A DNA stretch of 64,000 nucleotides from Stagonosporopsis chrysanthemi (lineage: Eukaryota > Ascomycota > Dothideomycetes > Pleosporales > Didymellaceae), in assembly GCA_022560025.1 (NCBI GenBank), contig JAFISE010000030.1:124001-188000 (forward strand), read 5' to 3'. Both the position numbers and the translations under genes were made by a program. Positions 1 through 11,108 of this stretch are shown here, in pieces. Position 1 is the first letter of the stretch. Every line of letters starts with the position of its first letter. The notes under the pieces are model-generated. The model made no database searches, had not been told where the DNA came from, and was given only the letters and a program-made list of their open reading frames with translations.

Positions 1-3000
1 AAGTACCAGGCAGCTAAGAGCTGGTTTGATGGTGTAGAAAAAGAGGCCAGCGACAACCTGAGGCGCCTAGATGACGATTTTGGGCAGCTGGGCTCCATTC
101 CAGCGAAGGCCGAGTTTGCGCGATTTCTGGCGAAGGAATTGCGCTCTCCTCAGGCTGCGCAGACGTCGCGAAAGGCATCACCGAACCGTGGTGCTTCGCT
201 GCAGGACTTTCTGGACGTCGAGGCTGTCAAGAAAGCTACAGGCACAAGCAAGCGAGTGCGAGACTCGTTTGGAAAGCGCGTGGCTGGCATGAAAACGCAG
301 CTAAAGAAGATCGAGGCTGACTACAACGAGCTGCGGAGTGCAGTAGGACAAAGTCAAAGTCGCTCTCTCGTGGACGATTCAGAAGAACCGGTGCGCTTAT
401 ACAATGAGATCGATGCGGTTGCGAAGAAAGTCGAGTCAGACTATGAACATGTCATGGGTCTTGCCAGCGACTCGAAATCGGTGGCTCAGGTGTCGAAGAT
501 GGCTCTGCTACACACACGGAATTTCCTGCCTGCAATTAGCGAGTATAGTGTTGAGATGAGCGATCTTGTGCGAAGATCTGTGGAGCAAAAGAACACTGCA
601 ATCAGGAATTCGGTTGAGAGCATGCAAGGTATCGCGAACATTGAGTCTGTCATTTCCGGCATGAACACAGAGCTCGAGTCGATCGACATACCACAGGAAG
701 GAGTTTCGGCGTTCGAGCTGATATCTCTTGTGGGCCGGCTTCCCTACATTTACGGTACTCTGCTAGTTGAGGCTGTTCGGAGGCGCGAGTGGGCGGAGAG
801 GATACATAAGGACACCTCTTCGCTGGCTGAAGAGATGGCGACATTTCAGGAGGAGGAAGAACGACGTCGTAAGAGATGGCTGAAACCCATTGCCGATGTT
901 ATCAACGTCGAAGCTGTACAAGGTGGCGCGGTCGGCTTCGAGATGAACGTGCAGCCTGAGAAGACTGTGTGGCCCGAGGTCGCTAGGGACGATCTCAAAC
1001 AATATCTCGAGGTTCTACAGAACCTTGAAGGACAAAGCTCCGAAGCTGAAGCTCTTGCGCAAGCCATCAAGGACCTGGACCGGCCGACGAAGCAGCAAAT
1101 CAAGCGCGCAAAAAATTTCAAGATGGGCAGTGTTCACGAGCCTGCATTTGGTAAGGGCTCTCAGCTCATGGTTCGGGGCGATGATGAGCTCCGCGTGCTA
1201 AGGGAAGCCAACGCGAAGCTTGACGACGAGCTTAGAGCAAATAAGAGTCGAGTGCGCAGGCTCGAGGATCTACTGCATCGTTCGAACCAGAACAGTAGAC
1301 TATCGATAGGTGGAGCTGGAGCACCACCGCCTGGGTTTCAGAGCCCCGGAGACCCTTCGACGCCCACAATCGAGACCGCTTCTCCTAAGCCCTTTGATGA
1401 GCTCTCTCGAAGATCTTCGATATCTTCAAGGAGGCTGTCTGCTCAAGGTGACGTGGACAAGCGCCGTGTCGTTTTACTCGAACAGCAGCTTGCTACTGAG
1501 AAGGACGCTCGCGCCAAGCTCGAAAGGGATGCAAAGGAGGCTGAGATCGAATTACGACGGCAAATCGAGGAAGCCCTTTCGGCCAAGGAGGAAGCAGTAT
1601 CCACAAAAGAAAACATCATGGAGAACATGAAAGCACAGCAGAAGGAATTCGGAGACGAACGGCGATCTCTTGAGGAAGAAATCCAAGCCCTTAAAGCGAA
1701 GATCGAGGAGGCAGAAGATGAGCTAGATCGTTTCTTGGGAAGTCGCGACAATGCAAGGAGCGAGATCGATGCCAGAGTGCACGAACTCACAGCTGAATTC
1801 GAGAGACTCCAAGGCGAGGCCACTGATCAGGTTGCACAGGCCAATTTACAGCTTACGCAGGCCAATGAGCAGATTGCGCATCTGCAAACCAAGTTGGCAA
1901 GCCAAGAGGCGACGTATACGGACCATCTAGAGTCTCTCAAACTCGTCTTCGGCCATCTTGCACCGAGTACTGACGTACCGAGCGATCATGCTGTACTACT
2001 CGCTCAACTCGAAGATCTTGCCAGTCGCTCCTTTAATCACCAAAAAGAATTGGAAGAGGCAATTGCCATAGCGAAATCAGAAAACGAGAATGCACGCGGT
2101 AGAGCGCAAGAGCAAGAGCAGGCTCTGAGCGCCCAAATCAACAAGCACGAGCAGGAACTCGCGTCTGCGTGTGAGCGGCTCGAGACCGAGAAAGCGAAAG
2201 CGGCTTCAACCACCGCTGAGCTGGATGAAGAACGTGCGCATCTCCATAATCTGCGTGCCAAATTCGCTGAAGGCGAAACCGGGTCCGAGGCTCTTCGAAA
2301 ACGAGTCGAGGAAGAGGAAGCAAAGGTCGGACGTCTGCAGATCGAGTTGGCAGAGCAAAACTCGCATTCGAATAGCCTTGATGTCGAAATCATGCGACTT
2401 AGCAAGAAGATCCTTAAGTTTGAAGAGTTCGATTCGTCTCGCTCTCAGCTACGTTTGGGGCGTGCGCGAGAGCTCAGTCAACGCCTGTACACTCAACATG
2501 AACGCCTCGTTCGATTGTTGGAAGCGCTCGGCTTCATCATCACACACGAGAATGGCGAGATGGTTCTTCAACGCGCATCGAAGATGAGCAACAGTACCAC
2601 CATGACCGGTACCACTGGCGATCTGGGCCGCAGCACTACAACTACATCACCGACCCCACTAAAGCGCTTCCTTGAAGACAATGGCGATCTGTCGTTCTTG
2701 CAATGGACCGACTCAAATAATCCTCAAGAGGAAGACGAACGCTACAGGGACCTTCTTAGTAAGCTGGAACTTTTCAATACTGAGACTTTCAGCGAAGCCA
2801 TTGCCAAGCGTATGCGGGACATGGAGCACACAGCCAGGAAGTGGCAGAAGGAAGCGCGCGCGTACCGTGATAAGTCACACCGCTTCCAAGCCGATAGCCA
2901 TGAGAAGATCGCGTATCGGTCTTTCAAGGATGGTGACCTCGCGCTGTTCTTACCTACCCGAAATAACGCACACCGTCCTTGGGCTGCATTCAACGTTGGC

Positions 3001-3944
3001 GCACCGCACTACTTCCTTCGCGAGCAAGACTCGCACCGTCTACATGGCAAGGAATGGCTGGTTGCGCGAATCTCTAAGATCGAGGAGCGCGTTGTAGACC
3101 TCTCGAAGACCTTGGATGGGCCACGAGCTTCCCTCGATGGCCGATCCATCGCGTCCAGTGTCGCTGTGTCAATCGACGACGACAACCCCTTCGAACTCTC
3201 AGACGGCCTGCGCTGGTACCTCCTCGATGCAACGGAAGAAAAGCCCATGGCCCCAGGAACCCCAGGGCTGAAGAGTGCAACAACCGCAACTAGCAGTCTG
3301 GTAACCGGCCAAGCTGATATGCAACGCGCGAAGAAGAAGTCATCCACTGACCCGGCCATTCAGCTGGGCAAGTCTCTGGATAGTCGGCGAAGCAGCAGCA
3401 CCAGCAAGAAGAGCATACCCGCCGTCGGCGGCCGACCATCAGCTGATCGACTCAACTCCTCTGATGCTATAGAATCAGGAGCAACCTCGACAGTAGCCAC
3501 ACGAGGCGCCAGTCCAGCTGCCACCCACGGACCAAGCCACCTGCGTGAATCTTCGACGAACAATGCCGGCGCGGAGGGAGACCAGAACGGGGTCAATGTG
3601 CGGCAAGACCAGCTCTGGGGACCTTAGACTTGCTGATGTGGTAAATCTAAGCTCCCCTCGTGAACTGACAACATGCTGACTCTGCGTAGGTCTCACCATT
3701 AGCTCGACAGCAGTGCCCAGACCATGTTCCTATGCCAGGGCCGTCTGATGCCGTGAACACTACTGCCGCTGTGCGTTCACCTGCTGCATCACCTATTAGG
3801 CAACGCGTTGGAAGTCAGTCAGAGCCGAGAGCTGGTAGTCCGGCAACAAGTCCTGCCAAACAACCGGCTGGCGCGCGGAGAGGGAGTATCTGGGATAGCT
3901 TCTTCCGGTACGACATTACATATCAGGGCGGAAAGAAGAAGTAG
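1..3944 (+). CDS. ATG11: Autophagy-related protein 11 (Atg11), 5'-truncated by the window edge
   Basis: Atg11 is the scaffold of selective autophagy: it binds cargo receptors and gathers the Atg1 kinase machinery at the phagophore assembly site. The frame is open from base 1, so the N-terminus lies outside the window. The visible part is mostly long coiled coil (heptad-rich, Glu/Lys/Arg/Gln-rich, about 1400-2450). It is followed by the globular Atg11 C-terminal domain at about 2740-3110, with recognisable stretches YRSFKDGDLALFLPTR, PWAAFN and YFL. The first frame stops at 3625-3627, but a C-terminal exon at 3690-3944 ends in WDSFFRYDITYQGGKKK, which resembles the conserved Atg11 tail. I therefore infer an intron from about 3592 (or 3598) to 3689. 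Its acceptor is good (CTGAC branch, then CGTAG), its donor is weak, and only phase 0 keeps the last exon open. The tail is Ser/Pro-rich and probably disordered. Confidence 0.88.
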
Positions 3945-6900
3945 ATTGGTGTCATCATACACTCGAGACAATCGGTCAGAACATAGCTTACTATGCATAG
4001 CATTGGCATTCATCGATGGAAACCTACATATAAGCAAGCGTCATAAGTGTATTGAGTGAAAGTGTTGTTTAATTGAAGGAAGCAGTGTTCCCGACTATAA
4101 ACTACCAACGAGCAAGCACACTATGGGGGCATCGCTACCCAATGGATGGATGTTCATTCCCCAGCTGGTAACCATCCTACATCAGAGTCATTGTAGCGTG
4201 CAGTTGCGCACTCCTTCCCATCACCATTCACGATCATAGGTTCCACTCATCTTTGCGCATACCCCCTCAAGCACTATCAGCACCATACCCGCCCCTGAAA
4301 ACCGTATGTCTCTCCCTCGTTTTTCACGTTGCTGCTCATTAACAGAGTCAAGCTCATCGAACATTGAGCACAACCGCTGCCGAATCTCTAGTCAATACAC
4401 AGCGACTCACATCTTCACATTTCCTCATTAGTTTCTCCTTGGTGTTCGTTACAATCCACTGAAAACTAAGCAATAGCCAATACCGCATGGCTTTTGATGA
4501 GCACTCTGACCTTGACTTCGCACGGCAGCTACAACCAACGTCTCCGCAGCCAGTCTGTTGCGTGTGCGTCGCCGGGAGACGCGTCCAAAACGAACCTGAG
4601 GTGTTGGTGGTGGGTGATGTTAGGAAAAGAGTGGCTTGTGCTGAACACGATGCGCCCCTGGTGGGAGTTGCATGGATATGGAGTGGTGCCTGGTGGGGTT
4701 GGTTGAACGAACAAGTGTTGGTAGGGAAGGAGACTTGTGCTGGTGTTCCGTCTCTTCGCCAACGAAAGCCGGGGTAAAGCAGACGAGTTTCTGTGCTAGA
4801 TTGTGATAAAGATCCGTTAGGTAGACGCTATCAAACTCAATTTCCTTTTCCTTGCTGGCCGTTCATGCAGAATTTCCGGTCCTGTGGTACTTTCCACATT
4901 ACGACAATCGAGCTCAAGATCGCTCATGCTTGATACAACGATATAAAACTTGTGCTCCTCTCTTTGAACCCAAGGTCTATGCGGATCTGCAGTGATGGGG
5001 CTGGGGACATAATGATCAACAAGCTAGAAGTAGCCGCTAGTACTGGAATCTTCCGCGCGAGATGGTGCGGCAATTGAGTGCAGAAGAGTGTACAAGGCAC
5101 ATATTGATGCTTTGTGAAGCTTGGTTTCTACTGATGCAAGGACTGGGTTTGCGTGTATTGCTGCCTTGGGCTGCCCTAGGATGGCACGATGCCTGAGGGT
5201 TACGTGATGTCGCGGTGTGCGATAGGTGTGGGTTGCTCGTACCATCTTTCGCTCTTACAGATCATGCAAGGAGTATCTGTACTCGCAACGCCTGTCCTAC
5301 GGATTCTCGAGACAAACGATGACCCACGGGGTTCTCGTGGGAGCTCTTTCTTTCGTACTTCGCTTAGATCAAACAACCCGCTACATGCGCTAAGGGGCGC
5401 GTAGAAACAGCATCAGCGTTCCTCAGGATTGCGCGCTCCAGGCCTCAGGGTGGGCAAAGCAAAGCTTGATAATCTTGCTCGAGCTTATTCAACGTGCGCA
5501 CATGCATTCCGGTTCTGGCTTCATAAGGTGGTGCTGGCGTGCATTCCGCCCACGGCGGTGGGAATCGTGGTATGACTATGCTCTCGTCATACCGCTCGTG
5601 CAATGGCGGGAATCTTCGCTGGATCTGTGATGAAGTGCTCTCCAGGTCGCTGAGGATGCATCAGCTCGTTGCGCAACGTCATTGCCGCTGATTGCCCTGG
5701 CTGGAGCATTGCTCAGGAGAGCTTGGTGTATCTATCTTCCCAATTGCGCGGTTTTCGATGTGGTTTCGACGATCACAGGAGCAGTGTGGTACAGGTGGTA
5801 CTTTCCGCTCCTGTCGATCACTGCGTCAGTGCCTTGCGTGCGTTACAAGCCCCCCTTTGCGCCGGACACAAACGTCGCCGAGAATGTACGCGAGGGAATA
5901 AGCTCTGCTTGGTGTGCTTGTTTAGACCTCGGGATGCTTTGCTGGAACGCGGATGGGTGGAGTGAAGGAGAGTGGTGCCGAAATTTGTCATGTCGCTTTT
6001 GCTGGTGTAAGCCGGAAGGATTGGGAGGTGCATTGGTTTATTGTGCGTCACGATGTGTTCAGGATCGGTATGCTTAGTTACAGTCATGATGAAGCGGTGA
6101 CAGCATATGCTGCGTTGTGACAACCAAGTACCGACGCCGCTCTGAGTGCGTGCATTCACGTGATAACGTCTTTCACGCACACTGCATCGGTTCGGCAAAC
6201 CGGATATGTACCCACGCCCGGCACACCGTAGCGGAGCGGAAGGCTAGCCGGCTGGTCTTGGCTGCATCACGAGCAACTAGCGGCAATGGGTGGATCACCG
6301 CTATTGTCTCCTCCGATGCGAGGCGAGGCGACAAGTCTACAGGTAGCGGTGTGCAATATTGAAGGTCCAGGTACTCTTGGGAACACGTTTGTAGAGGGAG
6401 CGGTGGGGAGCACAGACTGGCAAGGCAGTAGTAGTGGAGTGGAAAAAATTGTATTGCTATGGAAATGCGAATATGCGCCGACTTTTCCAGCCGATCGACT
6501 CATGGTCATAGCATCGTAGTATAGCAATGCGTCCGTTGTAACGCCTGTGCTAACGCCTGTGCTAACGCCTGTGCTAACGCTTGTGCTTCGCCCAGAGCTT
6601 GTGCACATGGCTGCACGTACAGAAAGTTTGCAACGACACACCTATTGCAGCCCAACACGGCCGTGCGCAACCGCAACGAACACCCTAATGAACCACTCAA
6701 ACGTAATTCTAAAACAAGAGCGGAAACATTGTCCGGGACTGGGTGCGAGGCAAGGAGGTCGCCCTTGCTGTCGCGCCGTCACGGTCCAATAAGAAATGCG
6801 CCTGTGACTGGAGCCTGTTCTTTTGTGAAAACGCCGAAGAGTGAGATGAAGCTAGATGTCGCATGTGACTGCATGCAGCAAAACAAGGTGGGTATCTGGA

Positions 6901-7232
6901 AGAAAAACAGGCACGCCCGCGTCGGGCTAGGCGACGAGACGAAGTGAGAACATGGTAGAAGTGGAGATGCCGCTGCGCTGAAGAAACGGTGTAATGCGAG
7001 TGAGCCGAGAAAGAGTCGGTATCGACGATGTTTTCGTGATGGTGAGGCCTCACGAGGTCGGACCGACGCCGTTTTCGTTTACAGACCCGCGGAGCCCGGA
7101 TGCCGGGCCCGCTGGCATTGGCAGTCTAGCGGAGCCGGTCTAGGCCCGCAATGATGATAAGCCGGTCGAGCCATGCGACGAATGCTGGGCGCAGGCTGTG
7201 CATCGAGCATGACGTGGATGGTGTGTCAACGT
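3945..7232. other. Gene-poor intergenic stretch
   Basis: No gene is supported here. The ORFs are short, overlap in several frames and have no recognisable motif. A pyrimidine-rich leader-like stretch at about 4200-4480 contains a possible 42-bp intron (GTATGT at 4304, AACAG ending 4345). It runs into an ATG at 4487 (MAFDEHSDLDFARQLQP...), but the frame soon loses protein-like composition. A 12-bp tandem repeat lies at 6541-6588. The rest shows nothing I can name. Confidence 0.5.
6541..6588. repeat. 12-bp tandem repeat, four copies
   Basis: The unit ACGCCTGTGCTA occurs three times perfectly (6541, 6553, 6565), followed by one copy with two mismatches (6577-6588). It lies in non-coding sequence. 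The read-through peptide in one frame (VLTPVLTPVLT) is a consequence of the repeat, not evidence for a gene. Confidence 0.9.
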
Positions 7233-7835
7233 TCACTTGAACATGGAGAAGCGCTTGGTCTTGCGACCGATGCGCGACAGCACGCCGATCTTGTACGGCT
7301 CGTTCGACATGGACTGGTGTCGTAGGCTGACCTGGTCGTTGCTTGATGTGTCGCTGGAGCTTTCGGCAGAGCTCTCACCATCAGCCTCTTTGACGGACCT
7401 GGGGAATGGCGAAACTGGCGAACCCTCAGAAGGGAAGAAGTATGAGTCTAGTCTTGCGTTCATCGCACGGTTCTTCTCCGAGGCGGCTGTAACGATGCTG
7501 CTCTTGCTGCCGATGCTGGTGACACTGTCGCTCCTGGATGTGATCAGTTGCAGGCGTTCGTCGCGGCGGGCTGCGTGCAGACTCGTCGAATGTGCGCGGG
7601 CAAGACCAGAAAGAGAGCCAACAGGAGGTGCTGGACCGGTACCGATCAGACGGTATTCAGAGCTCGTGGCATGACCCTGGCAGTAGGGGCAGTGGTCGAC
7701 CTTGACTTCCCATCCAGAGATGCCCATCTTCTTACTACAGGTGGACAGGTCTGTGGAGGGAGCACATGGTCGAACCAGATGGTACCAGCGATGCTGGCAG
7801 CTCTGGTTAGTGACGCAAAGTTCTGTGACGCACAT
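7233..7835 (-). CDS. Small fungal protein with Cys/His-rich N-terminus, function unknown
   Basis: This is a single-exon ORF of 200 residues. The first 55 residues are Cys/His-rich: Cys at 2, 7 and 13, then a QHRWYHL stretch, further Cys residues, and a closing CPYCQG. The spacing suggests a metal-binding module, and I recognise the general pattern (short fungal proteins starting MCVT with an H-x-W motif) as a common Pezizomycotina family without known function. The remaining part is Ser-rich and probably disordered (SRSDSVTSIGSKSS, SSAESSSDTSSND) and ends in a basic tail, RIGRKTKRFSMFK. No membrane segment or signal peptide is seen. The start is the first ATG, and the CVT-type beginning fits the family. 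The gene is isolated in a gene-poor region, and the function cannot be inferred. Confidence 0.7.
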   Translation of the reverse strand: MCVTELCVTNQSCQHRWYHLVRPCAPSTDLSTCSKKMGISGWEVKVDHCPYCQGHATSSEYRLIGTGPAPPVGSLSGLARAHSTSLHAARRDERLQLITSRSDSVTSIGSKSSIVTAASEKNRAMNARLDSYFFPSEGSPVSPFPRSVKEADGESSAESSSDTSSNDQVSLRHQSMSNEPYKIGVLSRIGRKTKRFSMFK

Positions 7836-10434
7836 GGTGTTGGTTCAGGTGGTGGTGGTGAATGTGCGTTTGCGAGGTGTTGTTCCTTGGAATGGGTGTA
7901 TAAATGTGATGGGCGACGTGGTGCCTATGACTGGTCTGTGTATTGTATGAGTGATTTCTGGTCGCGCGATTTGACGCGGCTGTCACAAGACGAGACAAAG
8001 GCCAAGGTGGTGGCGACGATCTCTGGGGTAGACTAGCTTGGTTGCTAGTCTTCACAGCCACGCGGATGAATGATGCACAAGTGGGGTGATGGTCGAGTAG
8101 GTACAGTCTACCAGTGTTGAGTTGGGTGAGCTGAAGGACTTGACAGCAGGCGGCAGGCTTGCACTTATGAATGCAGGACCTTGGTCAGTGGATGGATGCA
8201 GTATGCCAAGGGATGGAGTTGATTGGCCGGGATAGGGGAAATCCCTTGCCTTTCCAGGTAGACGGGGAGCGGGGAACGTTTTGTAGCGCGACGGTCGTGA
8301 TTCGGGCAAATTGAGTTTCCTGTTGCAAAACGGCGGAGGGCGGAAGTCGGTGGAAGGATGACGATTGGCGTTGGCGTCTTGATGATCACACAATGATGAG
8401 CGGTGCAGACAGTCGATAGAGTTGCAGCTGGACAGGCAGGTGAGATGCAGGTGGTGATGAGCTCAGCCTTATCTAGGGCGAGTGTGCTGGAATCGTGTGA
8501 CGGAGTCGTGAGCTGGACAGATGGTGGTTGCACAGCAGGCAGTCTTTATTTAATATGCACCGCGGCGCTGGGCTGCGAAACGTACGAGCGTCCTGACATG
8601 GGGAGCAGGTCTAGCGCGAGCGGAGAGGAGATTGGCGGTCTCTAACAGCCACGCGTGCCATCCTGGACTACACAGACTGCCCAAGCTGGGCTAGACACGC
8701 TCTCGTCCTTACCATCCCCGTCGCGCGGCCCCGGGACGCCGCACACGGAACTCAGGCTAACGGCGCACCAAAAGTTGGTGACAACTAGTGACAAGCCCTT
8801 TCACTCCCCTGAGCAGATCCGTGCCAGGCTTCTGGGACGCGCAACGCTCTCGCGCAGACAAACGAGCGTACACGTCTCACCGCTCCCGGACCGCTGCTTG
8901 TTCTGTTCGTGATGGTGGAAGGGCGCCCTCTTGCTGTGCCAACGTGGTGCAGCTCATTGGCAGACGTGCGTCTGTATCAGGCGACGACGCCGCACCGTGT
9001 CCTTTCATCGGCGCCCCTGTGCTACAAGCACGCCTATCTCCCTGACACAGCGGCAGCGCTCAGACAACTAGATAGAGCTGCAATCTGCGTGTTGCCAGGT
9101 TTGTAATTCTACCAAGCGACTCGGAGATCGTCCCCACGCACCCGGAGTGCCAACTTGACTCGAGCACACCGCGCCGGCTGCGCCTCTGGAAGGGATGGAA
9201 GGCAGATAGAAAGTAATGCCGAACCTTCCATCAATTATGTTTCCCAGCGCTGCCCTCGCACGTCCGCTGTCCGCGGGCGCACGTTGCGGACGGCCTGCGC
9301 GGCACATGACGGCAGCTCGAGGAATTTCAGCCTGAACCACGTTGGCAATATCAAGGCTGCATATACCAATCTCGGTAGCGAAAGCTGTCGGCATGCCGAA
9401 GGAATCTGTGCGGGAGAACCATGCTGATCTTGACATGCGTGGAGAGGTCCGAGACGGCCTCGCGTGGATGAAGTCATGCTGTCTCGTGGGCCGATTGCAC
9501 CTTCCTTCTCGACTGCCCCCGTGTCTATCACAGGATTCGTTCACATGAGGCCGCCGCCACTGCAACAATCTGCAACGCAGATCACTCATCTGTGAACGGC
9601 CATGCAGCCTGAGAACCATCACTGTCGGGTGTGCACGCTCCAGGGTTGCAGCCCAAGCTCAGTTGTTTGAAAAAGCAACAAACCCGAACAAGAAGAAATT
9701 CATTATCCCTTGCGGCGGCTTGGGCCATCCGCGACAGAAACGTCACGGATCGCGCGTTCGACAAAGAGCTCGGTGCATCATTTCGGTGCTTGGTAAGACG
9801 CTGCGATTGCACACTCCTGCAATGACGCTTAGCAGACAGCAGCTGACGAATGGTGGACGTGCATTAAAGACTTTCTAGACCAGGTGTTGCCTGATCGAAG
9901 CATGACTACAACTTTGCTATCTTTACTCATCTGTGTAGGACAATGGTTACACATCACCCGAACATCAGCTGGCGATAACCTCACCCTCACCCTCACCTTA
10001 CCACATCATCTCAAACTCGATCGCATCGACAGGTTTCATGCGCATGTATGCGCACGACACCTCGCTGGCTGATCATCTCATGCAGCCCTGGTCGACAAAC
10101 TTGCACAGCCTCGACGCCATCATGCAATGCCTCGCTTGTTATCACGCTAGCCAGCTCCTACTTTCCGTAGCCGTGCGCTGTCCATGCTTGGCGCCCTCGA
10201 GCTCCGCGTATGTGCCAAGCGGCTGTATGCACTTGGTCAAATGATTCAAGTGTAGCGATAACAGGATTCGAGTAGACCTTGTAGTAGGTTGCATTCAAGT
10301 ATGTGCACAGCTAAGAGAGGGTAGATGTAGCTCAAGCTCAGGCCTTGTAGCTACCTTTTAAAGTACAAGAGAAGGAAAGTTTCGGTCAAGTCAGCAATAC
10401 CCGATAACACGCCTTCAAATACGTCTCGTTCATT
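7836..10434. other. Intergenic region, no supported gene
   Basis: These 2.6 kb hold only short ORFs that shadow each other on both strands. The longest (9068-9622, minus) is rich in Arg, Cys and Ser and has no motif. A CACCCT-type microrepeat (CTCACCCTCACCCTCACC) lies at about 9980-9996. Part of the stretch just above 7835 is presumably leader and promoter of the small Cys-rich gene. Confidence 0.5.
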
Positions 10435-11004
10435 TCAGGCGCCATTACAATCAGCATAATACTGGATCCAAAGGGCATTCTCCTTCGCCTTCACCTTGCC
10501 CCTGAGGCTAACATCATACAACTGGCAATTCCTCCCCTCCCGAAACCCAAAGCCCTTGCACTTCCCTACGTCGCTCAGACACAATGCCCTGCAAGCCTCA
10601 TAACTGCCCTTCGTCTTGGAAACGTCGGCATAGTAATGCTGCGCCACGTTCTCCGGGACATCCCCGCGCACTCCACCAGGAAGCACGTAGTATGTGTAAG
10701 TCGAGGCGGCGTTGGGCTTAAGTTTGGAGGAGAGATCCTCGTCGTACAGATAGCATGCGCCGCCGGTTCCGCCCGGGCGCACGGAGAAGGTCTTGCACTT
10801 TGCGTTGGCTTCGGAGAAGCATGCTGAGCGGCACTCTGCGTAGGTTCCCTTGCCCACGATGGTGTTGAAGGGGGCGGGTCCGCCTTGGGCCGGGTTGGTC
10901 AGGAAGGCTTTGACTCCGTCGACGCCGAGGCAGTCGGCTTCTCGCGGAATGGAGATGGCGGCTGTAAGGGAGAGGATAGTCGAGAGGACAGGGAGGAGAT
11001 GCAT
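10435..11004 (-). CDS. Secreted Cys-rich protein with two PAN/apple-like repeats
   Basis: This single-exon gene encodes 189 residues. Residues 1-17 (MHLLPVLSTILSLTAAI) form a clear signal peptide, so the product should be secreted. The mature part contains two similar modules. Each has the pattern Y-x-x-C-R-x-x-C-x-x-x-x-x-x-K-C-K-x-F, followed by a fourth Cys in a C-Y/Q-L-Y-D element (YAECRSACFSEANAKCKTF...CYLYDED; YEACRALCLSDVGKCKGF...CQLYDVS). That arrangement is typical of PAN/apple domains, which bind proteins or carbohydrates. Function is not known; an extracellular adhesive or host-interaction role is only an inference from secretion and Cys content. A TATA-like element (GTATATAA on the minus strand) lies about 97 bp upstream of the start. 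Confidence 0.8.
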   Translation of the reverse strand: MHLLPVLSTILSLTAAISIPREADCLGVDGVKAFLTNPAQGGPAPFNTIVGKGTYAECRSACFSEANAKCKTFSVRPGGTGGACYLYDEDLSSKLKPNAASTYTYYVLPGGVRGDVPENVAQHYYADVSKTKGSYEACRALCLSDVGKCKGFGFREGRNCQLYDVSLRGKVKAKENALWIQYYADCNGA

Positions 11005-11100
11005 TTCAACTAGTGAGTTATGTGGATCGTCTTTGGAGCTTGATGGGAGATGGAGGTTGATCTGAGCTGATGAGCTCAGTGTCTATCAACCTTCACCTCC

Positions 11101-11108
11101 TTATATAC
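11101..11108 (-). promoter_or_regulatory. TATA-like box of the PAN-domain gene
   Basis: On the minus strand the sequence reads GTATATAA, 97 bp upstream of the ATG at 11004, a normal distance for a fungal TATA box plus a short leader. Assignment rests on motif and position only. Confidence 0.5.

Noticed and set aside
4487..4777. 96-codon ORF after a leader-like sequence
   Set aside because: The beginning looks plausible, but the composition after about 23 codons is Trp/Val/Gly-rich and shifts across frames. No domain or second exon was found.
9068..9622. 184-codon ORF on the minus strand
   Set aside because: Very high Arg/Ser/Cys content, no motif, and overlapping ORFs on the other strand; typical of chance ORFs in GC-rich sequence.
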